From IMG/VR virus record IMGVR_UViG_3300048120_000006, positions 1 through 20,415 of that record: DNA of 20,415 nucleotides; one strand, written 5' to 3'. Positions 1 to 6,063 of the stretch are shown here, piece by piece (positions within the stretch are counted from its first letter, which is position 1; the number at the start of each line of letters is the position of its first letter). The translations under genes were made by a program, and so were the position numbers. The stretch comes from a virus. The notes under the pieces are model-generated. The model was given only the letters and a program-made list of their open reading frames with translations, had not been told where the DNA came from and searched no databases.

Positions 1-272
1 GGTAGCTGACGCACAAACATAGCTCTCGCACACGACATGAGGTTCGAATGATTCTAAATAGCAACAGAGTATAGGAGATCTAGGATTATCAGCACCAGGT
101 CAGCACATTTTAGAAAATTAATGTTATGTTTCCTGGCTAGAGCGTTAGCCTTGTAGGCAAATGCGTTTACCTGACAGCGAATAAATAGTTTTTTTTCTAG
201 GACCGACACCACCAAAAAGTAGCTGCTGGTCCTTATACATAAATTACCGATAGAATAATTAGACACAAACAG
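1..272. other. Gene-free, GC-richer leader before the small genes and terminase
   Basis: No convincing gene is seen on either strand. By hand count about 42% of bases 1-240 are G or C, visibly more than the coding DNA that follows. It holds small inverted repeats: a hairpin at 135-150 with an AGCG loop, one at 155-172 with a TGCG loop and one C-A mismatch, a run of eight T at 189-196, and a six-base arm pair AGGACC at 199-204 with GGTCCT at 228-233. A plus-strand frame open from the window edge stops at 20-22 and could be the tail of an upstream gene, but six residues cannot show this. The block may be a leader, a regulatory RNA or a packaging or end region near the terminase; nothing in the sequence decides between them. 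Confidence 0.5.
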
Positions 273-461
273 ATGACTAAATACATTAAAGACAAGTTTC
301 GGAATGTAACCGCAATAAGCTTTAAGGCTTATGACAATGATTTAATAATAAATTTCTCAGGCTTTGATAACGAAGATGATCTTTACGACTTCTGCGAATT
401 TGTTTTTAACAGAATACATATGAGATCTAACTTTGGAGAAAATCCACCAACGGTCCACTAA
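273..461 (+). CDS. Small acidic hypothetical protein (62 aa)
   Basis: The product is not recognised. It is a small protein with a basic first ten residues, then a hydrophobic and acidic body (IINFSGFDNEDDLYDFCEFV around residues 25-44) and a short tail ending PPTVH. It has no signal peptide or membrane segment. No clear Shine-Dalgarno sequence precedes the ATG, so the start is less certain than for its neighbours. It is the first gene after the gene-free leader and is followed one base later by a membrane peptide gene and then the large terminase. A terminase small subunit is often encoded just before the large one, but this protein is short for that and shows no helix-turn-helix that I can see, so I do not call it one. 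Confidence 0.65.
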   Translation: MTKYIKDKFRNVTAISFKAYDNDLIINFSGFDNEDDLYDFCEFVFNRIHMRSNFGENPPTVH

Positions 462-462
462 G

Positions 463-573
463 ATGATGAACTTTATAAATAATTTAAGATTTAAAATAGA
501 ATGTCTTTGCATTGATCATCCTTTGCTAATCACTTTCGTAATCGGATTTATATTAGGTGCAGCTATATTTTAA
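463..573 (+). CDS. Single-pass membrane peptide (36 aa), coupled to terminase
   Basis: The frame begins one base after the stop of the previous gene and its TAA overlaps the ATG of the large terminase as TAATG, an arrangement expected for translational coupling. The N-terminal half is mixed and contains two cysteines (residues 14 and 16). Residues 21-36 are almost all hydrophobic (LLITFVIGFILGAAIF) and include two glycines, which fits one transmembrane helix with the N-terminus probably inside. In T7-like phages the holin and spanin genes lie close to the terminase genes, so a lysis role is possible. A single helix with no charged tail is a weak holin, however, and the role is inference from position. 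It is under the length usually kept by gene callers and could be missed. Confidence 0.6.
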   Translation: MMNFINNLRFKIECLCIDHPLLITFVIGFILGAAIF

Positions 574-1847
574 TGAAAATCCAAATACCGTACACGCCAA
601 GAAAGCACCAGGCGTTTATACATAAAGAATTAGATCAGTACAGATATGCTGTACTTTGCTGTCATAGAAGATTTGGCAAGACCGTCATGGTTCTTAACCA
701 TTTAATTCGCAGCGCTTTACAAAATAAAAACCATAATCCACGACTGGCTTACATTGCTCCTACTTACAAACAAGCAAAAAGCATCGCTTGGGATTACCTA
801 AAATATTATACAAAAAATATTCCTGGTACTAAATGGAATGAAAGTGAATTGCGTTGCGATTTAATTAATGGTTCAAGAATTACTTTACTGTCTAGTGAGA
901 ATTTCGATAGCATAAGAGGTATCTATATGGATATGGTCGCAATCGATGAAACTGCGCAGATCTCTCAAGGTTTAATAGATGAAGTAATAACTCCAGCTCT
1001 CAGCGACAGAAAAGGAAAAATGTTTCTGATTGGAACACCAAAAGGAATGAACAATATATTTTATGATTATTATAACAAAGCTCAAGCAGACGATAATTGG
1101 TTTCTTTACAAAGCTAAAGCGTCTAGTACAAAAATTGTTGATCAAGAAGAATTAGATGCAGCTCTATCCGTTATGGGTAAAGCTAAGTATGACCAGGAGT
1201 TTGAATGCTCTTTTATTGGTAATATACAAGGCTCAATCTATGGCGATGTAGTTCAAGAAATAGACGATAAAGGTCAAATTGGATCTGTTCCATACGATCC
1301 AGCTTATCCAGTATCAACTGCAATAGATCTCGGATTTAACGATAGTACATCTATAATATTCTTTCAAAAGGTTAATCACTCTATCCATTTGATAGACTAT
1401 TACGAAAACAACAACCAGGCGCTGCCGCATTACGTTCAAGTTTTAAAAGAAAAACCGTATGTGTATGAAACTCATTATGCACCACACGATTTGGACCAGG
1501 TTGAGTTCTCTACTGGTAAAACAAGAAGAGAAGTTTTTTATCAGCTTGGAATAAAATTTAGGACTGCACCTCGACTACTTTTAGAAGATGGTATTCATGC
1601 AGTAAAAATGATTTTACCTAGATGTAGGATCGATAGTGATAATTGCTCAAAGCTTCTTATTGCTCTTAGACACTATCATAGAAAATATAGTGATAAGGAT
1701 CGAACTTATAAATCAAAACCAGTTCATGATTTCAGCTCACATCCAATGGATGCTTTACGATGTTTAGCGACTGGAATGGAAGAAACAAAAATAATCAACA
1801 ACAAATCTTTACAGCAAAAAGCTGAAAGCAATTACGAGGTAATATAA
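573..1847 (+). CDS. terL: Terminase large subunit (packaging ATPase and nuclease)
   Basis: This is the motor that drives phage DNA into the procapsid through the portal and cuts the concatemer. The ATPase domain shows a Walker A variant at residues 31-37 (HRRFGKT), a Walker B at 118-126 with D125 and E126, and a coupling motif GTPKG at 154-158. The C-terminal RNase H-like nuclease shows AIDLG with D252, HYAPHDLD with D306, and SHPMDALR with D393, the expected acidic residues for two-metal cleavage. At 424 residues it is compact but complete. The ATG overlaps the stop of the membrane peptide gene. In T7 this gene is at the far right end of the genome; here it precedes the portal, as in many other tailed phages. 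No small subunit is recognisable beside it. The family call is firm. Confidence 0.96.
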   Translation: MKIQIPYTPRKHQAFIHKELDQYRYAVLCCHRRFGKTVMVLNHLIRSALQNKNHNPRLAYIAPTYKQAKSIAWDYLKYYTKNIPGTKWNESELRCDLINGSRITLLSSENFDSIRGIYMDMVAIDETAQISQGLIDEVITPALSDRKGKMFLIGTPKGMNNIFYDYYNKAQADDNWFLYKAKASSTKIVDQEELDAALSVMGKAKYDQEFECSFIGNIQGSIYGDVVQEIDDKGQIGSVPYDPAYPVSTAIDLGFNDSTSIIFFQKVNHSIHLIDYYENNNQALPHYVQVLKEKPYVYETHYAPHDLDQVEFSTGKTRREVFYQLGIKFRTAPRLLLEDGIHAVKMILPRCRIDSDNCSKLLIALRHYHRKYSDKDRTYKSKPVHDFSSHPMDALRCLATGMEETKIINNKSLQQKAESNYEVI

Positions 1848-1849
1848 TT

Positions 1850-1948
1850 ATGCCAATGGTAAACGGAAAAAAATATGCTTACACAAAAAAAGGTAAAGCA
1901 TCAGCTAAGAAAGCTAAAATGAAAAAATTTAAAAAGAAGAAGAGGTAG
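1850..1948 (+). CDS. Very basic short peptide (32 aa)
   Basis: The ATG lies two bases after the terminase stop, and the frame runs to a TAG two bases before the next gene. The product starts MPMVNGKKYAYTKKGK and continues as a lysine-rich tail ending KKKKR, with about half of its residues lysine or arginine. Short phage peptides with a GKK-(Y/F)-x-YT-x-x-GK-x-(A/S)-AKKA pattern are familiar to me from other tailed phages, but I know no function for them. A role in binding nucleic acid, perhaps during packaging, is only suggested by charge and position. The exact fit between two genes supports it being real despite its length. Confidence 0.7.
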   Translation: MPMVNGKKYAYTKKGKASAKKAKMKKFKKKKR

Positions 1949-1950
1949 TT

Positions 1951-2178
1951 ATGGGTTCAATATTTAAAGCACCAAAGATGCCAGATCCAGCTCCAATTGT
2001 CATGCCGAAAACGGAAGATGTACCTGAAGCAGATGATCCAGCAGTTATAGCAGCAGAAGAAGAAGCTCAAAGAAAAAGAGAGCGAAACAGAAAAGGTAGA
2101 AGATCTACTATCTTAACTGGTACTGGCTTAAACGAAATTGAAGATGCAAACATAGATCAAAAAAGTTTACTAGGTTAA
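1951..2178 (+). CDS. Small phage protein with GRRSTILT...KSLLG C-terminal tag, copy 1 (75 aa)
   Basis: The N-terminus is proline-rich (MGSIFKAPKMPDPAPIVMPK), the middle acidic with an alanine and glutamate helix at about 25-40, and the C-terminus is a basic run followed by the tag KGRRSTILTGTGLN at 48-61 and KSLLG at 71-75. Small proteins with this ending occur singly near the head genes of many podoviruses, from memory of the family; the function is not established. AGAGG just before the ATG is a good ribosome site and overlaps the previous stop. The two following genes end in the same tag. The final leucine and glycine codons supply an AGG eight bases before the next ATG, so the conserved end may serve both protein and translation. 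Confidence 0.85.
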   Translation: MGSIFKAPKMPDPAPIVMPKTEDVPEADDPAVIAAEEEAQRKRERNRKGRRSTILTGTGLNEIEDANIDQKSLLG

Positions 2179-2955
2179 TTTCATGGGTGGTGTTGCAAGA
2201 ATTATAAAAAAAAATCCTAAAATTTTTAAAAAGGTAGAGCCAAAACTTAAAACTCCAGAAGAAGGAAAAAAGATGTCAAAAGCTTTGGATGAAAAACTTT
2301 CAGAAAATGCCGAGAAAGGTAATGAAGCTGCTGCTGAATTATTAAGAAAAAGAAAAGGTAGAAGATCGACAATTATGACTTCAGCTTCTGGTCTAAACGA
2401 AGAAGAATTAATTAAACAAAAAACTTTATTAGGATAATTATTATGGGTGGACCTTCAGGCGGTAATAATGGTGGCGGTGGAAATAATAATAAAACTAAAT
2501 TTGGTTATACGAAACCTAAAAACAAAGTTGTAGAATTTATTAAAGGTGGCGGAGTTGTAGGCGCTGTTGTTAGAGGTATTTCAAAAGGTATAGCAAAATC
2601 TAAAGCTAAAGCTAAAGACAGAAAAATTAATGACAGTTATTTAGGTAGTCCAGATTATCAAGGAGATGTTTCAAGAAAACCACCTAGAGATCTAAGAACA
2701 GGAAGAGATAACAATAACAATAATAATAATAATATAGTTACTCAAAAATCTATTGAACAACCAAAAGTAAAATCTCAAATGAATAATACTGATGTTAAGT
2801 CAGATATGATTACAGCTGAAGCACCAGCTATAACCGAGATGACTGCTGATGAATTAGCACTAAAGAACAGAAGAAAAGGTAGAAAAAAAACAATTTTAAC
2901 TTCCGTAACTGGAGTTGATGACTACCCAACACTAAGCAAAAAAACCTTACTAGGA
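2092..2955 (+). repeat. Three-fold repeat of a 27-28 codon C-terminal tag
   Basis: The tag occurs at 2092-2175, 2354-2434 and 2875-2955, each ending directly at a stop codon. The shared pattern is KGR(R/K)(S/K)TI(L/M)T, then three or four residues, G(L/V)(N/D), a variable acidic stretch, and K(S/T)LLG. DNA of copies 1 and 2 is alike over AAAGGTAGAAGATC. The gene junctions are also alike: an LLG-encoding end, a TAA, a gap of 4 to 6 bases, and ATGGG or ATGGC. This points to duplication of a gene end, or to a tag under common selection. Confidence 0.8.
2183..2437 (+). CDS. Small phage protein with GRRSTIMT...KTLLG C-terminal tag, copy 2 (84 aa)
   Basis: The first half is lysine-rich (IIKKNPKIFKKVEPKLK at 7-23). 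Residues 28-55 look like a single charged helix. The end repeats the tag of the gene before: KGRRSTIMTSASGLN at 58-72 and KTLLG at 80-84. The rest of the protein does not resemble copy 1, so only the last 27 or so residues are shared. It begins MGG like copy 3. The ATG is 4 bases after the preceding stop. Its own end, TTA GGA TAA, provides AGGA eight bases before the next ATG. Function is unknown; a virion or assembly role is suggested by the site between the terminase and portal genes. Confidence 0.85.
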   Translation: MGGVARIIKKNPKIFKKVEPKLKTPEEGKKMSKALDEKLSENAEKGNEAAAELLRKRKGRRSTIMTSASGLNEEELIKQKTLLG

Positions 2956-2958
2956 TAA
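2443..2958 (+). CDS. Low-complexity phage protein with GRKKTILT...KTLLG C-terminal tag, copy 3 (171 aa)
   Basis: This is the longest of the three tag-bearing proteins. Residues 1-16 are glycine and asparagine rich. A glycine and valine stretch followed by lysine and alanine repeats lies at about 30-60, and could be an amphipathic or membrane-touching segment. A run of eight asparagines lies at about 89-97. The C-terminus carries KGRKKTILTSVTG at 145-157 and KKTLLG at 166-171, the same tag as the two preceding genes with some drift. The low-complexity interior suggests a flexible linker rather than an enzyme. Its final codons again place AGGA nine bases before the next start. Function is unknown. 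Confidence 0.85.
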   Translation: MGGPSGGNNGGGGNNNKTKFGYTKPKNKVVEFIKGGGVVGAVVRGISKGIAKSKAKAKDRKINDSYLGSPDYQGDVSRKPPRDLRTGRDNNNNNNNNIVTQKSIEQPKVKSQMNNTDVKSDMITAEAPAITEMTADELALKNRRKGRKKTILTSVTGVDDYPTLSKKTLLG

Positions 2959-2964
2959 ATCATT

Positions 2965-3114
2965 ATGGCAAGACGTGGACTATACGCAAATATACATGCG
3001 AAAAGAAAAAGAATTAAAAAAGGCAGCAAAGAAAAAATGCGAAAGCGTGGTCAAAAAGGCAGACCAACAGCTAAGCAATTTAGAAGAGCTGCTAAGACAG
3101 CTAAGAAGAGATAA
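2965..3114 (+). CDS. Very basic short protein (49 aa), MARRGLYANIHAKRKRI type
   Basis: The frame starts six bases after the stop of the third tag-bearing gene and its TAA overlaps the portal ATG as TAATG. The product begins MARRGLYANIHAKRKRIKKG and continues with KMRKRGQKGRPTAKQFRRA and a basic end. Short proteins opening with GLYANIHAK and carrying a KMRK-G-KG-PTA block are, from memory, common just upstream of portal genes in marine and other podoviruses. No function is known to me. The charge suggests contact with DNA or with an acidic partner. The coupling to the portal gene suggests it is needed at the time the connector is made. Confidence 0.82.
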   Translation: MARRGLYANIHAKRKRIKKGSKEKMRKRGQKGRPTAKQFRRAAKTAKKR

Positions 3115-4733
3115 TGCAATCGCAAGAACTTAGAAAACTAGCTTCTGAGCTAAAGAATAATCTATCAAGATTGATGGAGAAAAGATCAACTTGGGAAAGT
3201 CATTGGCAAGAAATTGCAGATCTTATGCTACCAAGAAAAGCAGAGATTACTAAAGAGAGAGCTAGAGGAGATAAAAGATCTACTCAAATATTCGATGCTA
3301 CTGGTATTCATTCACTTGAATTACTTGCAGCTTCACTACATGGAATGCTTACATCATCTGCGAATAGATGGTTTTCTTTAAGATATAAAGAAGCAGTATT
3401 AAATGAGAATGATGAAGCTAGAGAATGGCTAGAAGATAGTATTGATAAAATGTATTTAGCTTTTGCTAGATCTAATTTTCAACAAGAGATCTTTGAAAAC
3501 TATCATGACTTAATTGCATTTGGAACTTCTTGCTTGATGGTTGAAGAAGATGAAGATGACATCATTCGGTTTTCAGCTAGACACATAAAAGAAATTTATA
3601 TTGAAGAAAATAAAAAAGGTTTAATTGATAATGTTTATAGAAAATTTAAACTTACTGTCGATCAAGCTATTCAAAAATTTGGTGCAGAAAATTTATCTAA
3701 AGAAATAAATAATACTTATAAATCTAATCCTTATGATGAAGTAGAGATTTGTCATATTGTTAGACCAAGATCTATTTATGATGGATCTAAACAAGATAAA
3801 AAGAATATGAAGTTTCAGAGTATTTACTTTGAACATGGAACTGATCATGTAATTTCAGTAGGTGGATTTAATGAAAATCCTTATGTTGTTTCAAGATACT
3901 TAAAATCATCTACAGAGATTTATGGAAGATCTCCATCGATGAATGCGCTGCCAGATGTAAAGGTACTTAACAAAATGGTAGAACACGGATTGAAAGCATC
4001 AGCTAAGATGATCGATCCACCTCTATTAGTACCTGACGACAGTATGTTAGCTCCAGTTAGAATGACACCTGGAAGTTTGAATTACTATAGATCAGGATCA
4101 AGAGATCGAATTGAGCCATTAAATATAGGTCAGAATACTACGGTTACATTAAATGCAGAGAATGCAAGAAGAGAAGCTATAGCTAGAATGTTTCATGTAG
4201 ATCAGTTGCAAATTCAATCTAATAGAACAATGACAGCTACAGAAGTTCTACAAAGAAACGAAGAGAAGATGAGAATACTTGGTCCAGTAATGGGAAGAAT
4301 ACAAAGTGAATTACTTGAGCCAATGATTAATAGAGTATTTTCTATAATGTTAAGAAACCGATTATTTAGAGAAGCTCCACCTATTCTTGCTAATCAAGAA
4401 ATTGATATTGAATATGTATCTCCAATGGCTCTAGCTCAAAAAGGACAAGAGCTGCAAAATGTTATGAGAGGTTTAGAATTATTTGGTTCTCTTTCTCAAA
4501 CGATGCCAGTTATGGATTACATCGATGAAAACGGTTTAGTTAAACAATTAGTTCAAACACTAGGCTTACCAGCAAGAATGATCAAAAGTGATAAGGAAGT
4601 TCAAGGAATTAGAATGGAACGACAAGAAGCTCAACAACAACAAATGCAGATGCAGCAACAAATGGCTGAAAGCGAAATGGCTAAGAATGCTGCACCGTTA
4701 GCTAAAGAAGTTCTAAATGGATCAACAGAATAA
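3114..4733 (+). CDS. Portal (head-to-tail connector) protein
   Basis: The portal forms a twelve-fold ring at one capsid vertex, nucleates assembly, and is the channel for DNA packaging and exit; it also binds the tail adaptor. The protein fits the T7 gp8-type connector family. Near the N-terminus it has a helix followed by R-x-x-WExxWxEIAxLMLPR (around 23-41), and a block GIHSLELLAASLHGMLTSS at about 64-82. The central region has EIYGRSP near 267-273 followed by LPDVKVLNKM, and MTATEV at 373-378 in the long-helix region, both typical of the family. The last 50 residues are glutamine and methionine rich. At 539 residues the length matches T7 gp8. The start overlaps the preceding stop, and the next gene starts 17 bases before this one ends. 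Confidence 0.95.
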   Translation: MQSQELRKLASELKNNLSRLMEKRSTWESHWQEIADLMLPRKAEITKERARGDKRSTQIFDATGIHSLELLAASLHGMLTSSANRWFSLRYKEAVLNENDEAREWLEDSIDKMYLAFARSNFQQEIFENYHDLIAFGTSCLMVEEDEDDIIRFSARHIKEIYIEENKKGLIDNVYRKFKLTVDQAIQKFGAENLSKEINNTYKSNPYDEVEICHIVRPRSIYDGSKQDKKNMKFQSIYFEHGTDHVISVGGFNENPYVVSRYLKSSTEIYGRSPSMNALPDVKVLNKMVEHGLKASAKMIDPPLLVPDDSMLAPVRMTPGSLNYYRSGSRDRIEPLNIGQNTTVTLNAENARREAIARMFHVDQLQIQSNRTMTATEVLQRNEEKMRILGPVMGRIQSELLEPMINRVFSIMLRNRLFREAPPILANQEIDIEYVSPMALAQKGQELQNVMRGLELFGSLSQTMPVMDYIDENGLVKQLVQTLGLPARMIKSDKEVQGIRMERQEAQQQQMQMQQQMAESEMAKNAAPLAKEVLNGSTE

Positions 4734-4935
4734 AAAATTATTAGAATTAAAAAAAGATTATAAAATTACTTTCGATACAGAAGAAGGTACTAGAGTTTTG
4801 AATGACCTCGAAAAAAGATGTCATGAGTTTGTTACTACATTTTCAAAAGATAGTAGTCACGAAACTGCTTTTCTTGAAGGTCAAAGATCAATTTTGATTT
4901 TTTTAAAAGCGATGATTAAACCTCATAAGGAGTAA
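4717..4935 (+). CDS. Bbp19-like small phage protein (72 aa)
   Basis: The gene starts inside the end of the portal gene and ends four bases before the scaffold gene. The body reads ITFDTEEGTRVLNDLEKRCH at 17-36, then TTFSKDSSHETAFLEGQRS at 40-58 and a hydrophobic end. The pattern F-T-EG-RVL-DL-RCH followed by TAF-EG-RS is what I remember for the small family named after protein Bbp19 of a Bordetella phage, usually placed between portal and scaffold genes. The function of that family is not known to me. It is predicted to be a soluble, helical protein. The position suggests a role in early head assembly, which is inference. Confidence 0.8.
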   Translation: MDQQNKKLLELKKDYKITFDTEEGTRVLNDLEKRCHEFVTTFSKDSSHETAFLEGQRSILIFLKAMIKPHKE

Positions 4936-4939
4936 CTTA

Positions 4940-5794
4940 ATGGACAATCAGACAACTGAACAACAAGTTCAATCTGATCCGATAGCTAATACTACAACGG
5001 ATCAATCGCAAACTTCAGTATTATCTGGAGAGCAGACAACAACACAAACAAACTTTCAGGATTTGATTCCTGATGAATACAGAGCAGAAAAATCTTTAGA
5101 AAATTTTAAAGATATGGGCGACTTTGTTAAATCGTATCTATCAGCACAAAAGATAGTAGGTGCAGATAAAATTCCAGTACCTAATAAATTTGCAACAGAG
5201 GATGATTGGAAAGCTGTTTTTAATAAACTTGGCGCTCCAGAAAAACCTGAAGATTATAAATATAGTTTTAAAGAAGGAGAAGTTGATCAAGAATTAGTTT
5301 CTTCTTTTAATCAAGAAGCTCACAAACTTGGTTTGTTACCTCAACAAGCTGAAAGCTTAATTAAGTATTATAATAATATTACTGAAGGCAGCTCTATCCA
5401 GGCAGAAGAAAAAGCTGCTGAAACTAGATTAAATACTGAGAACGAACTTAAAAGAGAGTTTGGTCCTCAATATGCTAAAAGATTAGATCAAGCTAAAAGA
5501 TTAGCATCATCTACATTAGGTAATGAATTTTTAGAAAATACTTTCTTACAAGATGGATCAAGACTTGGAGATAACATTGCTGTTGTTAAAGCATTCTCAC
5601 AACTTGCAGATAAGTTATCTGAAGATGAGGTTGTTAAAGGAGATACATCTTCTTATATGACAGCTAAAGATCTTCAAAAAGAGATAGCATCTTTACAAGA
5701 AGAAGGTTCTCCATTTTGGGATAAACAACATCCTAATCATGACAGATCCGTTCAAGAAGTATTTAAGTTAAGAGAACTATTACATAATGGATAA
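4940..5794 (+). CDS. Scaffolding (capsid assembly) protein
   Basis: The scaffold fills the growing procapsid, directs capsid protein into the right shell and leaves before or during packaging. The call rests on position between portal and major capsid genes and on character: an N-terminal 40 residues rich in glutamine, threonine and serine, then LIPDEYRAEKSLENF at about 43-57, a segment NKFATEDDWKAVFNKLGAPE near 83-102, LGLLPQQAESLIKYYN near 131-146, and a mostly helical, highly charged remainder. The block with PDEYR-x-x-x-S-L and LGAPEKPEDYK is common in podovirus scaffolds. The length of 284 residues is close to T7 gp9. GGAG before the ATG is a good ribosome site. The next gene overlaps the last 8 bases. 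Confidence 0.88.
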   Translation: MDNQTTEQQVQSDPIANTTTDQSQTSVLSGEQTTTQTNFQDLIPDEYRAEKSLENFKDMGDFVKSYLSAQKIVGADKIPVPNKFATEDDWKAVFNKLGAPEKPEDYKYSFKEGEVDQELVSSFNQEAHKLGLLPQQAESLIKYYNNITEGSSIQAEEKAAETRLNTENELKREFGPQYAKRLDQAKRLASSTLGNEFLENTFLQDGSRLGDNIAVVKAFSQLADKLSEDEVVKGDTSSYMTAKDLQKEIASLQEEGSPFWDKQHPNHDRSVQEVFKLRELLHNG

Positions 5795-5984
5795 TGACGG
5801 TCATCTAAACGATGTAGAGATCAGACTAGAATGTGTAAGACTAGCTGTAGAATTTGCTCCTGAAATAGCAAGAATTACAGATCCATTAGATAAAGCTGAA
5901 ACCTATTATAATTGGGTTACAAAACAAAATTCTAAGCGACAATCTGAAAAGACCGCTTCGAAAAAAGACAAAGTGAAGTCTTAA
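5787..5984 (+). CDS. Small helical hypothetical protein (65 aa) between scaffold and capsid
   Basis: The start lies 8 bases inside the scaffold gene, so the two are probably co-translated. The N-terminal two-thirds look helical (VEIRLECVRLAVEFAPEIAR at about 10-29), followed by ITDPLDKAETYYNWV at 30-44 and a lysine-rich tail. Small phage proteins with a DPL-x-x-AETYY-x-WV motif are familiar from this genome position, but I know no function. The basic tail could touch nucleic acid or the acidic scaffold. It has no membrane segment. Its stop is followed by the only spacer of note in the head region, the capsid leader. Confidence 0.75.
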   Translation: MDNDGHLNDVEIRLECVRLAVEFAPEIARITDPLDKAETYYNWVTKQNSKRQSEKTASKKDKVKS

Positions 5985-5996
5985 AATTTACAGAAG

Positions 5997-6058
5997 AGAT
6001 CTCCAGTTTTGGAGGCAATCAAATCGATTAACATTAACCAACATAACTAAGGAGATTT
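5997..6058 (+). promoter_or_regulatory. Capsid leader with hairpin and possible alternative pairing to the ribosome site
   Basis: A perfect five-base stem CTCCA/TGGAG at 6001-6005 and 6010-6014 closes a GTTT loop. The segment AGATCTCC at 5997-6004 is also complementary over eight bases, with one G-T pair, to GGAGATTT at 6051-6058, which contains the ribosome site of the capsid gene. The two pairings exclude each other. The local hairpin would leave the site free; the long-range one would hide it. The pairing is seen in sequence; any regulatory effect is inference, and a short match to GGAG can arise by chance. Confidence 0.4.
6049..6054 (+). promoter_or_regulatory. Strong ribosome binding site of the major capsid gene
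   Basis: AAGGAG lies 9 bases before the capsid ATG at 6064. It is the strongest Shine-Dalgarno sequence in the head region and sits in a 79-base spacer where most other genes have none, as expected for the protein needed in hundreds of copies. The following gene has a similar AGGAG at 6933-6937. Confidence 0.85.
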
Positions 6059-6063
6059 GAAAA

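Noticed and set aside
1-90. A tRNA-like GGTTCGAAT at 41-49 suggesting the 3' part of a tRNA
   Set aside because: The flanking five-base arms do not pair, the base after the loop is G where C is invariant, and no acceptor stem or CCA follows.
135-197. Hairpins followed by eight T as an intrinsic terminator
   Set aside because: The T run begins about 17 bases after the nearest stem, and that stem is weak and mismatched; this spacing does not fit an intrinsic terminator.
54-266. Reverse-strand open frame of 70 codons in the leader
   Set aside because: No ribosome site, no recognisable protein character, opposite to all other genes, and it spans the hairpins. Kept as non-coding, though this is not proven.
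240-272. Host-type promoter with TAGAAT at 251-256 as the -10 box
   Set aside because: No acceptable -35 box lies 16 to 18 bases before it; such hexamers are common in AT-rich DNA.
2710-2735. AAC/AAT run as a short tandem repeat with possible phase variation
   Set aside because: It encodes asparagines within an intact frame using mixed codons. Slippage in threes would only change the length of a linker, so no switch is implied.
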